Source: an uncultured Isosphaeraceae bacterium
GTDB taxonomy: Bacteria; Planctomycetota; Planctomycetia; Isosphaerales; Isosphaeraceae
Direction: 5' to 3'
Length of the DNA: 64,000 nucleotides
Assembly: GCA_945957605.1 (NCBI GenBank)
Contig: CAMFLR010000006.1
Span: 186,001 to 250,000 of the forward strand
Below, in pieces: positions 1 through 8,711 of the stretch. The translations under genes and the position numbers were made by a program. Positions within the stretch are counted from its first letter, which is position 1. Each line of letters starts with the position of its first letter. The notes under the pieces were generated by a model. It saw nothing but the letters and a program-made list of their open reading frames with translations. It was not told the origin of the DNA and did not search any database.

Positions 1-53
1 CGTTTTCTCTGAGGTCGAGGCATCTCGAAAACAAATTCGGAGGTGGTACAATA

Positions 54-1145
54 ATGGAACGTGTCATACGAAGAGACTCCCACGTTTCGGCGCGTCCCCC
101 TCTCCCCTTCGCCCCTGGTAAAGCGCGAGCGATGCCGCGAACTATTTACTGCCCCGATTGCGGTGTCTCCCTGAACGTCCCCGACGACGCTGCCGGTCGT
201 CGACTTAAGTGCCCGAAGTGCGGGTGCAAGTTCACGGCCGACGGTGGCGCCGCGCACACAGGCGGACCAGCACAAAGCAACAAACCACACACGACGCCGG
301 GCAAGACTCATTCTCCTGCCCGAGACTCGTCGATCACCCTGCCGACGACCGGAAACTCCAGTCACGGCGATGCCGATTTGCCGACCGCCACAGGATCGCT
401 CCGCGAGTTGTTCGACGACGCCTCGCTGCTTCCCGACACTCCGCGCACATCCTCGAAGGCGCCAATGTCCGCCGCCCCCGAGTCGGACGCGATGAGCCTG
501 TTCCAGGACGACGCGCCGACGACTCCGCGACGAAATCGCAACCTCGCCGAAGGCCGCGCCAAGGCAAGGCGTTGTCCCACCTGCGGGACAGTAGTCCCTC
601 AGGGGATGTCGCTTTGCGGCACGTGCGGGCTCGACCTCGATACAGGCGCTCGCGTCGACCTGATGGAAGACATCGACCCGACGCCGACAATCCGCCGCGC
701 CGGTCCGCCGATCGGTGTCTGGATGGTCGGTCTCATCTCGATGGCCGCCGCTGTGATCTTCTCGATCATCTCGCTTGTCAAGATGAGCGCAGGTGAATCC
801 GCGTACGCACTTCTTCTGTGCGTTTGCCTCTTCGGCGTTTTCGCGGCGGTGAGATTTTTGCAGTCGAAGTCGGTTCGCCTGCTGTTGATCGCGCTCACCC
901 TTGGCGCGTTCGTGAATGTGGTCGCGCTGTTGATCCTGCCGATCTACAACGCCAGCATGCACGTTGATGTTCAGGAACGAAAGATCGACGTGACGTCGGT
1001 TGAGGACGAAAACATCAAGATCTCGAACGTCGCCGACAAGCTCAATACCACCGAATTGAGCTGGGGCATCGCGATTCTGGTGACTTACGCGGCAGTGGCC
1101 GTCTATCTCAACAGCCCGCCGATTCGCCGCCACTTCGGGTCGTAA
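54..1145 (+). CDS. Zinc-ribbon membrane protein with four predicted TM helices
   Basis: This is a 363-residue protein of unknown function. Near the N-terminus is a CPDCG...CPKCG zinc ribbon of the MJ0042 type common in planctomycetes. A second ribbon, CPTCG...CGTCG, lies near residues 173-192. Between them is a Pro/Thr/Ser-rich disordered linker. The C-terminal half has about four hydrophobic segments, so the ribbons probably face the cytoplasm from a membrane anchor. The ATG at 54 has a strong GGAGGT about nine bases upstream. However, the first 26 residues look unlike the rest, and the ribbon begins right after a second ATG at 132, so a 337-residue form from 132 is a real alternative. A terminator follows at 1176-1202. 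Family function is not known to me; the coding call is secure. Confidence 0.85.
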   Translation: MERVIRRDSHVSARPPLPFAPGKARAMPRTIYCPDCGVSLNVPDDAAGRRLKCPKCGCKFTADGGAAHTGGPAQSNKPHTTPGKTHSPARDSSITLPTTGNSSHGDADLPTATGSLRELFDDASLLPDTPRTSSKAPMSAAPESDAMSLFQDDAPTTPRRNRNLAEGRAKARRCPTCGTVVPQGMSLCGTCGLDLDTGARVDLMEDIDPTPTIRRAGPPIGVWMVGLISMAAAVIFSIISLVKMSAGESAYALLLCVCLFGVFAAVRFLQSKSVRLLLIALTLGAFVNVVALLILPIYNASMHVDVQERKIDVTSVEDENIKISNVADKLNTTELSWGIAILVTYAAVAVYLNSPPIRRHFGS

Positions 1146-1175
1146 TCGACGTCTTGGAATGAAATCGAAACGAAT

Positions 1176-1202
1176 CAGACCGGGTCATGCCCGGTCTGTT
1201 TT
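1176..1202. terminator. Rho-independent terminator between convergent genes
   Basis: A perfect 9-bp stem, CAGACCGGG (1176-1184) with CCCGGTCTG (1190-1198), has a 5-nt loop and is followed by TTTT on the plus strand. It sits 30 bp after the zinc-ribbon gene and just before the end of the oppositely oriented SGNH gene, so it may serve both. Confidence 0.8.
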
Positions 1203-1223
1203 CGTTTAGTGAGCGCGGTGAAA

Positions 1224-2363
1224 TCATCGTCGCTGGACAAATTCGGGAGGGAGAATCCCGATCGCGAGCTGTGATTCGACCAGATCCTCAACATGTCCGG
1301 CGACGTCATGCCGGTGAGAACGCGAAAGGTTCACCCAGCGATCGGCCGACAGTTCAGAAAGCACTGCGCTCGCGAGATCGTCCGTCAGTGCGGTTGAACC
1401 CGCACGATTGAAGTGCATGGAATCGACGAACATGGACGATTGGTAACCCGAGCGACGTGCGTCGATGATCCTGACATTCGCGAATTTAGTCTGAATGCTT
1501 CTCAATAATTCTTCATACTTCTGCGCCGTCCCATAAACACCGCTGTCGATATACGATTGCTGGACGGGGTCGATAGGCGGAATTAGCAAGTAAACAGTGA
1601 TCGACTTTTGGGCCGTAAGGTCGAGAAACCGCTCCATGTAGGCGAGCATCGTGGAATCCCAGTTGCGCACCATCCAGTCGTCTCGGTTCCAATCAAATTG
1701 CGTGGTTTGGGCAGACTCTGGCGGCACCAAGGCACCTTTGTTGGCACGAAGGTTCCATCGGGTAACAAACGCCTGACACTGAGACGGTCGCACTGCCCCC
1801 TTGAAGGCCCAGTTGATCGCTTCTCGAATGTCGTCTCGAAACCGCACCGAGTTCAGAAAGCTGCGAATAACGATCTCGGCAGCATAGCCAGGCGCGCGAC
1901 TATAGGTTGCTAGATCGTATAACTCACTTGAGTGCAAAAAGTCGGCCCAGAGAGAAACTCGGGCAACCTTGAGATGGGCGGGAGGATCAAGTTGAAACGG
2001 AGTAAAGTCAACGATAACCGCCGAGGGGTTAGCACCAGACTCGAGCGTCCGTTTCAACAGAAAATAGGAAGTCGCAGGAGTTCCAGCCGTAACCGCCAGG
2101 TTGTAGCAACTGCGTTGCAGGCGGGACTCGAGGACGCTGGGGATTACACCAAAAACTACCAGGCTATCGCCAAAACATATGAGGGAGGAGTTTTTTGCCG
2201 GGCCCTTCGCCGCGGCTGCGCTACTGGCCCAGGACTCCACTTGCATATTCGTATATGGTCTATGACGTCCTAGCCAGGTTTCGATTATCAAAACGAGAAC
2301 GAGCATACCAACAAGGCCCTTGGGCCATGCTGCTGGCTTCGGGCCAGCCGTATTTATCAACAC
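1224..2363 (-). CDS. SGNH/GDSL-type membrane-anchored hydrolase or O-acyl-transfer-like protein
   Basis: The protein has one N-terminal membrane helix followed by an extracytoplasmic SGNH-hydrolase-like domain. Block I is visible as FGDSL with the candidate nucleophile Ser. Block V is DSMHFNRAG, carrying the Asp and His of a triad. Such proteins act on acylated polysaccharides or glycoconjugates in cell-envelope work, in the manner of AlgJ/AlgX or DUF1574 proteins; the substrate here is unknown. I place the start at the GTG at 2361-2363, because GGAGAGG (2369-2375 complement) lies at ideal spacing and this keeps a full-length membrane helix. A longer frame to 2453 also begins with GTG, and the first internal ATG (2306) would cut the helix. 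The protein is 379 residues. Its end faces the terminator at 1176-1202. Confidence 0.75.
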   Translation of the reverse strand: MLINTAGPKPAAWPKGLVGMLVLVLIIETWLGRHRPYTNMQVESWASSAAAAKGPAKNSSLICFGDSLVVFGVIPSVLESRLQRSCYNLAVTAGTPATSYFLLKRTLESGANPSAVIVDFTPFQLDPPAHLKVARVSLWADFLHSSELYDLATYSRAPGYAAEIVIRSFLNSVRFRDDIREAINWAFKGAVRPSQCQAFVTRWNLRANKGALVPPESAQTTQFDWNRDDWMVRNWDSTMLAYMERFLDLTAQKSITVYLLIPPIDPVQQSYIDSGVYGTAQKYEELLRSIQTKFANVRIIDARRSGYQSSMFVDSMHFNRAGSTALTDDLASAVLSELSADRWVNLSRSHRHDVAGHVEDLVESQLAIGILPPEFVQRR

Positions 2364-2985
2364 GTAAGCCTCTCCGATCGGGATTAGTCTGAACGCGGAA
2401 AACCAACAAGGGATCGATCTCGGCCAACGATTGCCTAGTCTTGCACGACGCACCGCTCTTCAAACTAATAAGCGGGCTCAGTTACAAAGCGAGCCCGCAA
2501 GACTGCTTGCTACATTCATCGATCGAAGTGTTACAGTTACTTTATGGATTAATCGTAATTTAATAGTTGGATTCGTTCGTATGTGCAATTAGTGTATGAG
2601 CAGCGATCGACTGTGGGTCAGTTAGATCGCCTCATTGGTCTTCGAGGCACCGCACGCTCGACCGGCCCACTTCCCACACTTGCTCATATTCCAGTCGATT
2701 TCGCGAAATGGCCGCAACTTGGTTTCGCTCGTCGCTCGGTCGCGCTAAGTTCAGCGACTCCTAGATGTTAAAGTGGATCCGGCGCTCGAAACCCATGCAT
2801 CGCTTTACGATCCTGATGAGATTTATTGAAAAGACACACAAGGAATGCCGATTTATCAATACAAGATTGTCGCCATTAATAAATTACGCAAAGTTCTGTA
2901 ACGATTATGACGATCTTGCAGTCATCCCAGACGATAACAGCGGAGGTCGGTCGCATCGTCTCGGGGAGACCGGGAGACGGAATCG
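2364..2985. other. AT-richer intergenic region, no convincing gene
   Basis: About 620 bp separate the divergent SGNH and porin genes. The stretch is clearly richer in A/T than the flanking genes and should contain both promoters. The short open frames here (for example 2583-2771 and 2765-3007) have no good ribosome site and no recognisable protein character. I see no repeat or RNA gene, and no defensible Pho box. Confidence 0.5.
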
Positions 2986-4635
2986 TTGTCTGCACGCATT
3001 GTATTGAAAGATTTGGCTTTACGACTCGCATTGGCCGCTCTCGCAGTAACCCTGGCGAGCAAGTCCGCATGCGCTGAAGTACCTCCGCCGGTTCCTCCCG
3101 CGCCACCGGTTCAAGATGCTGCACTCGAGGAACGGTTCAAACGTCAGGATGAAGAACTGCGTCAGCAGCGCGAGATGATCCAGCAGTTACTCGATCAAAA
3201 CAAAAAACTCGCCACTCAGCTCGAATCTCTCAAACCTGCAAACTCTTCATCAGCTTCCGGCGACGCCGCCAACGGGCCCCCGGCCCTGGATGGCGTCGGT
3301 TCGATCTTCAACGACACTCAACCGCCCCGTAGCGACCGTTCCAGCGAAGGTGGCGCAGGCGCCCGAGATAACCCCGCCGACACCGCCCCCAGACGCGATA
3401 AACCAGGCCCAAGCAAGATCAAGGCCGACGTTTTCCTCGGCCCTGGCTGGTTGTTGGAGTCAGAAGACGAGGAATACCAACTCCAGATTCACAACCAAAC
3501 CCAGGTCGAGTTTCGCGGCTACCAACAAGGCGGAATGAAGCCGAGCGGTAGTGGATTTTACGTCCCGCGCGAGCGGTTGATCTTCTCGGGACGCCTCACC
3601 AAGCTCCTCGAATATGAAGGCTCGTTCGAGTACGCCTACGGCCTCACGAATCTGCTAAACGCATTTATCAACTTTCATCCCGACGATCGCTACATGATCA
3701 AGTTCGGGCGATATAAGGCTCCTTTCCTCTACGAATACTACGCGATTTCCAACGTCGACCTGCTTCAGCCCGAACGCTCGCTTTACGCGACGAACTTCGG
3801 TCTGAACCGTGAAATCGGAGCCCAGCTCTGGGGCCAGTTGTTCGATAAACAATTCGACTATGCAGTCGGTGCGTTTGACGGCTCGCGCAACACGCAGCTC
3901 AACCTCGGGAACGGCCGCGATATCAACGCTTATGTGAACGCGAAACCATTCCTCAAAGTCGACGATGACTGGAAGTTTCTCCGCTATCTCAACATCGGCG
4001 GCTCGATCAATTATGGGCAAGAGAGCGAAGCGGTCATTCCGCAGACGTTACGAACCTCGGTTAGCCAGTCGACGAACGGGAACCTGCCCAACGTCGCGCC
4101 GGGTTGGCTCACGTTCAATAACAACGTGATGGAATCGGGCAGCAGGCAGCAAATGTCTCTGCACGGGTCGTATTTCTACAAGGGCTTTTCGCTCTACGGC
4201 GAGTGGCAGACGGGCTACACCTCTTATGGCTTCGTGAACCAACCCGCGCGTTTCCACGTGCCGGTGAACGGCTTCTATGTTGCGGCGGGCTATCTGCTCA
4301 CAGGCGAAGAAATCGACCGTCGCAGCCAGATCAAACCCAAGAAGCCACTTAATCTCAAGGCCGAGAAATTCGGACTGGGTGCCTTCGAATTGGAAACCCG
4401 ATACAGCGAAATCACGCTGGGCAATCAGGTATTCAACGCCGGTCTGGCCGATCCCAACCAGTGGACAAACCACACCAGAATGACCGACCTTGGCGTGAAC
4501 TGGTACCTCAATGAATACGTGAAGATCTATCTCGACTGGCAGCACGCGATGTTCGCGTCGCCCGTCATCTTCGCGCCAGGACGATACCAACTCACCAGCG
4601 ACCTCTTCTGGGTGCGCGGCCAGGTTTACTTTTAA
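2986..4635 (+). CDS. Phosphate-selective porin O/P-like outer-membrane protein
   Basis: This 549-residue protein has a signal peptide ending near Ala-Cys-Ala (about residue 30) and a proline-rich stretch. A short coiled coil rich in Glu/Gln/Arg follows (about 46-82), then a low-complexity linker. From about residue 145 there is a long beta-rich domain with alternating aromatic strands. It ends in Phe (RGQVYF), as outer-membrane barrels do. The layout fits the OprP/OprO porin family, in which trimeric channels pass phosphate or other anions; specificity cannot be read from sequence. The coiled coil before the barrel is common in planctomycete members and may reach the peptidoglycan. The start is a TTG preceded by GGGAG at good spacing. 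The gene converges with the acetyltransferase gene 24 bp downstream. Confidence 0.82.
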   Translation: MSARIVLKDLALRLALAALAVTLASKSACAEVPPPVPPAPPVQDAALEERFKRQDEELRQQREMIQQLLDQNKKLATQLESLKPANSSSASGDAANGPPALDGVGSIFNDTQPPRSDRSSEGGAGARDNPADTAPRRDKPGPSKIKADVFLGPGWLLESEDEEYQLQIHNQTQVEFRGYQQGGMKPSGSGFYVPRERLIFSGRLTKLLEYEGSFEYAYGLTNLLNAFINFHPDDRYMIKFGRYKAPFLYEYYAISNVDLLQPERSLYATNFGLNREIGAQLWGQLFDKQFDYAVGAFDGSRNTQLNLGNGRDINAYVNAKPFLKVDDDWKFLRYLNIGGSINYGQESEAVIPQTLRTSVSQSTNGNLPNVAPGWLTFNNNVMESGSRQQMSLHGSYFYKGFSLYGEWQTGYTSYGFVNQPARFHVPVNGFYVAAGYLLTGEEIDRRSQIKPKKPLNLKAEKFGLGAFELETRYSEITLGNQVFNAGLADPNQWTNHTRMTDLGVNWYLNEYVKIYLDWQHAMFASPVIFAPGRYQLTSDLFWVRGQVYF

Positions 4636-4659
4636 GCGTCGCGATCCGCAAAAATCGCG

Positions 4660-5928
4660 TCAGGCCGTGCCCGAATCAAGCGGGCTTCGCCAGATCGGCT
4701 GAACCGGGAAGAGGATGCGGGCAGCGTCGACTGCCGTCCCCGTCGAACTCTCGACTCCGTCTTCCTCGATCGCCCGATCGATGCCCGTGTGCCCCATTGC
4801 CAGACGCACGAAAGCAGCAGGAGTGAGCGTAAGATGCCGGCGGCTTAGCTTATCAGGCTCAACTGCACCGCCCTTCGCCTCGACGTGCAACAACCAGCGT
4901 GCGTCACCGATCGTCAGCCCCAACTCGATTGGAAGCTGAGTGCCTGACTCAACCGCGCGGCGGCACAACTCAGGCATGATCGACATCAGGAAGCGCTCGA
5001 TGTTCACGACATGGTACATCGAGCATGTACCGTCGTACTCATCCTGATCGACGATCTTCCCCGAGCCCGCCGTGACCATCTCCATCACCGGATGATCGGC
5101 CGGAGCGTGAATGATCACCTCGGGATAAGCGCGTTCAAGCGCTTCAGCCCGAACTCGCCCAAGCAGAGCTTTCAGCGCCTGCGGATGTGCGGCACTCGTG
5201 GCGATCTCGAGGACCTTGTGATCTTTCACGAACGCATAGCCACGGACGGTTTCGCCCTGACATGCAACCCAGATCACGTGTGCATACTTGCGACCGATGA
5301 TCCAGCGCCAGTAATCTTCCGAACGAGACACGGTGCCGGTGGTGTGGCCGAATTGCTTGTCGTAGAGCTGCATCAGGTCGCTGAGCTCGACCTGCCGCCA
5401 CGGCCGCACGTGCCAGAATCCCCCCTTCCCTTCGATCACGCCATCGCTGGCCTGGGGAAGGTTGCGTGAAAGGGTCTGGGCGAATGTCTGGCGGCCGCAA
5501 ACGCCCCAGCCGAGGGGGCGATAGAACTGGGGCATGCCGGTCGTAAGGGCCTGGACGGCGATCTTGCCGTCGCGTGCCCGCGTTTCGCCGAGCCGCATCA
5601 GGTTCTGGGCGAATCCGAGTCCACGGTATTCGGGGAGCGTGCCAACCCACATCACCCCGTTCATCGGGATGACGGCCGAGCCGTAACGAATACTGCGCTC
5701 GGTGAAATGAACGTGGCTGACGACGCGGTTATCGACCTTCGCCACCAGGCGTTGGTCGGGTTTGTAGGAGGGATCTGCGAGTGCGCCGAGGAACGAATCG
5801 CGGTCGGGTCCGTGAAAGACGTGTAGCAACGTTTGATATACCGCTTCGTGATCGGCTTCCGTACCAGCCGAAAACTCGACGGACCCGCGACGATAAGGTA
5901 GCCGGAGAGCCGGCTCGGGAGCTTTCAT
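4660..5928 (-). CDS. GNAT-family N-acetyltransferase, Eis-like
   Basis: This is a 422-residue protein with an N-terminal GNAT acetyltransferase fold. The acetyl-CoA loop is visible in the VGTLPEYRGLGFAQ segment (near residues 95-108), which has the expected Arg-x-x-Gly-x-Gly/Ala pattern. FYRPLGWGVCG follows, typical of the Eis/enhanced-intracellular-survival group. The length and a C-terminal region resembling a sterol-carrier-like domain also match the Eis architecture (two GNAT-type parts plus an SCP2-like tail). Eis-type enzymes acetylate amines on small molecules or proteins; the substrate here is unknown. It starts at an ATG and stands alone, converging with the porin gene. The 175 bp upstream separate it from the next leftward gene. 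Confidence 0.8.
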   Translation of the reverse strand: MKAPEPALRLPYRRGSVEFSAGTEADHEAVYQTLLHVFHGPDRDSFLGALADPSYKPDQRLVAKVDNRVVSHVHFTERSIRYGSAVIPMNGVMWVGTLPEYRGLGFAQNLMRLGETRARDGKIAVQALTTGMPQFYRPLGWGVCGRQTFAQTLSRNLPQASDGVIEGKGGFWHVRPWRQVELSDLMQLYDKQFGHTTGTVSRSEDYWRWIIGRKYAHVIWVACQGETVRGYAFVKDHKVLEIATSAAHPQALKALLGRVRAEALERAYPEVIIHAPADHPVMEMVTAGSGKIVDQDEYDGTCSMYHVVNIERFLMSIMPELCRRAVESGTQLPIELGLTIGDARWLLHVEAKGGAVEPDKLSRRHLTLTPAAFVRLAMGHTGIDRAIEEDGVESSTGTAVDAARILFPVQPIWRSPLDSGTA

Positions 5929-6104
5929 GTCGGAATTGACCTCGGAGTCGGAACCGAATTCACGCGTGACGAGGCCGATCTGCCCAGAAAGTCGTGGCGA
6001 AGTCGTTCCGGCCCTTGCTCCCTCATTCTAGCGCGTCGGAGGCCGGTTCGCGCGGGGCTGGAGGCCAATTCGTTCATTTTTTTGTAAATTGACGGAAGTC
6101 AAGG

Positions 6105-7700
6105 TTATACCGTTGTTAAAATCCGCGACATTGCGTCTTTTATACGCGACTCGTCGAACAAAACAAACGAGTATTCGCGCGATCGCGCGATTCCGTCACG
6201 TCTCAGTCGATCGACAATGTCAGCCCGATCGGCCACCGCCTGCGGCAACTGGTCGGCGAGCTTGGCCGCCAGCCCCTCATTCGTCGCCCGGAACGCCTTG
6301 TAACGGGCCTTGCGCTCAGCCTTTGTCGCCGGCTCCCAGGCGATCAGCCGTTGCTTCTCCGCAATCGCCTCGGCATTCGAGCCCTCGGCCGCCAAGAATT
6401 GCTCGGGCTGCCAGGTCAGGTCGCGAATCTTGCGCTCGGCGCGATGCAGATCGCCAACCGTCGAGTCCGAAGTCGGCAAGCCGAGATGCAACGTCATCGA
6501 AAGCGTGAGGAATTCGGGCGGGTTGATGTGGAAGAATCGCTTGGCGATCTCATCACCAAGTTCGTCGTACTTCGCGCCGCCGATGCCGTGAATGAACAGG
6601 TCAGAAAGAAAGAAACGCGCGAACATCGTTGTGGTGAGCGCGCGTGTGCGGAGTCGGATGCCCTTCTCGGGCAATTCTCGTAGCGCTTCGACGGCACAAC
6701 ACGCTTCACGATCGCTCGCAAGCGGCAATTCGGCGAAGGGCGTCCTTTCGCCGGCAATCCGCAATTCCATCGTCTTGGCAAGCTGACGGGCGAGTAGCGG
6801 ACGCCGCCGCGGTTCTTCCTTGCGCCAGGCCCAAAACGGTGCCTCGAGCCATTCTCCTTCGCGGCCAAGATCGGCCACGGGATGGTTCTTGCTGCGAATA
6901 TGATAAAGCGTGCGATATTCCTTCAGCGCCTGGTTGTGCACCGCCTGAAAACGCGGAAGTTGCGCCAGCAAATGCGACGCAAACCAGAGAAACGCGTCGG
7001 TCTCGCAAATCGTGCTCAGAGGGACGTCCCAATTGCGTACGCCCCATTCTTCCTCGATCAGCCGACGTCCCCGCGCAAACCGCTCACCGACGCGTGTAAC
7101 TGACGACGGCGCATTCATCACATGCGGCCAGAAGCGCTTGAGGAGAGGCGCAGCGACCAGTCCATCGAGCACGCGACGAACCTCGCCGGGAAACGCGGCG
7201 AATCGCGCGGGATCGTTGACGTGCTGGTCTTCGAATGGAGCTTCGCTGATCCAGTCGTCAAAGCTCACCGCTTGCGTGCGCAGGTTCTCGCCAACCGCGT
7301 GCGGAACGCGAATCGCCGCGGCCTTGGGGATGTCGTTATCGACGACGAGATTCAGCCCAACTCCGCCGGTTTTCTGGGCGATTCCCGCGACAGCGAAGTT
7401 CTTGACCCAAACGCCCGGGTGATAGAGTTCGGGCTGATGGCCGGTCGCGATGACGGGCATCGATGGCGACGCATCCGCCGGCATCGGCAGACCGAGCCGC
7501 TCGTGGTAGGCGCGCGCCGCCTCGAAGGCGTCGGCCCGCGCTTTTTCGCGAAGAACCTGGAATTGGCGACCCTGAAAATCGTAGTTCCAGTCGGCAAACC
7601 GATCCGCGTTCGAGGCAGCCAGTTGCGCGGCCGAATCGAGCGCAGGCTGAGCAAGGACGGCTCCATCCTCCCTGGGCGCCCGGATGCGATGTGCCAGCAT
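6105..7700 (-). CDS. Conserved protein, possible distant BshC relative
   Basis: This is a 531-residue cytosolic protein with no signal peptide or membrane helix. I do not recognise it with certainty. Two segments recall BshC, the putative cysteine-adding enzyme of bacillithiol synthesis: GHQPELYHPGVWVKN near residue 90 (compare the GQQ-x-GLL-x-GPLYT-x-x-K motif), and DLFIHGIGGAKYDE around residue 380 (compare the GGPGE-x-AY motif) followed by a Ser-x-Thr-Leu. The C-terminal 130 residues are strongly helical and charged, as is the BshC coiled coil. The ATG shares its A with the stop of the upstream glycosyltransferase (TGATG), and GGGAGG lies nine bases ahead, so the two genes are translationally coupled. 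The BshC link is inference; the gene itself is secure. Confidence 0.7.
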   Translation of the reverse strand: MLAHRIRAPREDGAVLAQPALDSAAQLAASNADRFADWNYDFQGRQFQVLREKARADAFEAARAYHERLGLPMPADASPSMPVIATGHQPELYHPGVWVKNFAVAGIAQKTGGVGLNLVVDNDIPKAAAIRVPHAVGENLRTQAVSFDDWISEAPFEDQHVNDPARFAAFPGEVRRVLDGLVAAPLLKRFWPHVMNAPSSVTRVGERFARGRRLIEEEWGVRNWDVPLSTICETDAFLWFASHLLAQLPRFQAVHNQALKEYRTLYHIRSKNHPVADLGREGEWLEAPFWAWRKEEPRRRPLLARQLAKTMELRIAGERTPFAELPLASDREACCAVEALRELPEKGIRLRTRALTTTMFARFFLSDLFIHGIGGAKYDELGDEIAKRFFHINPPEFLTLSMTLHLGLPTSDSTVGDLHRAERKIRDLTWQPEQFLAAEGSNAEAIAEKQRLIAWEPATKAERKARYKAFRATNEGLAAKLADQLPQAVADRADIVDRLRRDGIARSREYSFVLFDESRIKDAMSRILTTV

Positions 7701-8416
7701 CAGGCACAACCTCCCGCGACGGTCAACCCTGCGAGTTCGATCGCCTTGCGGAACACGTCGCGATAGTGATTGAGCCGGTAGCTCGCGTCGTCAAGCGCGC
7801 CGCCGAACGCCCGCGATTCGTCGAGATAAATGAGCGGCACCGGTACTTCCAAGATGCTCAGCCCGCGATCGACCGCCTGCACCCAAACCTGAAGCGGCAT
7901 CGCATAGCCGTCATCAGTGATATGAAGCTTTTCGAGCGCCGATCGCCGGTAGGCCTTGAAGCCGCAGAACGCATCGGTCAAATTCAACTGTAGGCACTCG
8001 TTTAACCAACGGGTGACCTCGATATTGATCCGCCGGCGCTCGATTGGCGGGACCTGCGACGGGTCGAAAATCTTGAGATACCGGCTGCCTGAAACGATGT
8101 CGGCATCGACGAGCCGGGCGGCGACTTCGGGAATGCGGCTCGGCTCGTGCTGGCCGTCGCAATCGAGTGTCACCAGGCCGTCATAACCGCCGCGGATCGT
8201 CTCCGCGAATGCAGTCTGCAAACCGGCGCCGTAGCCGCGATTTTTGGGATGGCGAATCACCTGAATCTGCGGAAACTGCGCAAGGCGTTCAGGGGTGCCG
8301 TCGGTCGACCCATCATCAACAACGAGCACGTGTTCCGCATACTTCAGTACTTCGTGAAGGATGCCGTCGAGGTGCTTTTCCTCGTTGTAGACCGGAATAG
8401 CCGTCAGTAATGCCAT
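7700..8416 (-). CDS. Glycosyltransferase family 2 (dolichyl-phosphate-mannose-synthase-like)
   Basis: This 238-residue GT2 enzyme starts with the nucleotide-sugar fold: AIPVYNEEKHL at the N-terminus, VVDDGSTDGT near residue 33, and TLDCDGQHEP near 82 as the DxD-type metal site. The SGSRY motif follows near 111. There is no C-terminal membrane helix, so it is a soluble or peripheral DPM1-like transferase. These move a sugar from a nucleotide donor to a lipid phosphate or similar acceptor at the membrane. It is the first gene of a two-gene leftward unit, and its stop codon overlaps the next start (TGATG). The acceptor is unknown. Confidence 0.88.
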   Translation of the reverse strand: MALLTAIPVYNEEKHLDGILHEVLKYAEHVLVVDDGSTDGTPERLAQFPQIQVIRHPKNRGYGAGLQTAFAETIRGGYDGLVTLDCDGQHEPSRIPEVAARLVDADIVSGSRYLKIFDPSQVPPIERRRINIEVTRWLNECLQLNLTDAFCGFKAYRRSALEKLHITDDGYAMPLQVWVQAVDRGLSILEVPVPLIYLDESRAFGGALDDASYRLNHYRDVFRKAIELAGLTVAGGCA

Positions 8417-8711
8417 CGAAGGACCCCAGTTGGCGGAAAATCCGGCGCTTTGGGCAAAGGTTCAACCGACGTTCATCAATCCCTCGCAAATCAGGGACCC
8501 TCGCATTCTAGGTGCAACGAAAGAGAAGTCAACGAGCACCGGAGCTCCCCGAAAACCCCCTCCCCAAGCCGAAACTCCGAGCCTGCTTGCGTCCCGTGGT
8601 TCGCCCCCTTGACCGTGGTGAGTTAAAGGGCCTAGCATGGACGCTGTTATTTTTTCGGAGCGCCCAAATCGCGGGCGTTCCTCCTAATTTCTTCATCCCT
8701 TGAACGACGCA

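Noticed and set aside
2820-2985. Pho box upstream of the porin gene
   Set aside because: There are short A/T-rich stretches and a CTGTAACGATTATGACGA segment, but no two direct CTGTCAT-like repeats at 11-bp spacing.
8658-8680. Leader hairpin before the GT-C-like gene (GAGCGCCC/GGGCGTTC)
   Set aside because: An 8-bp stem with one G-T pair, but no T run after it on either strand and no recognisable riboswitch or attenuator.
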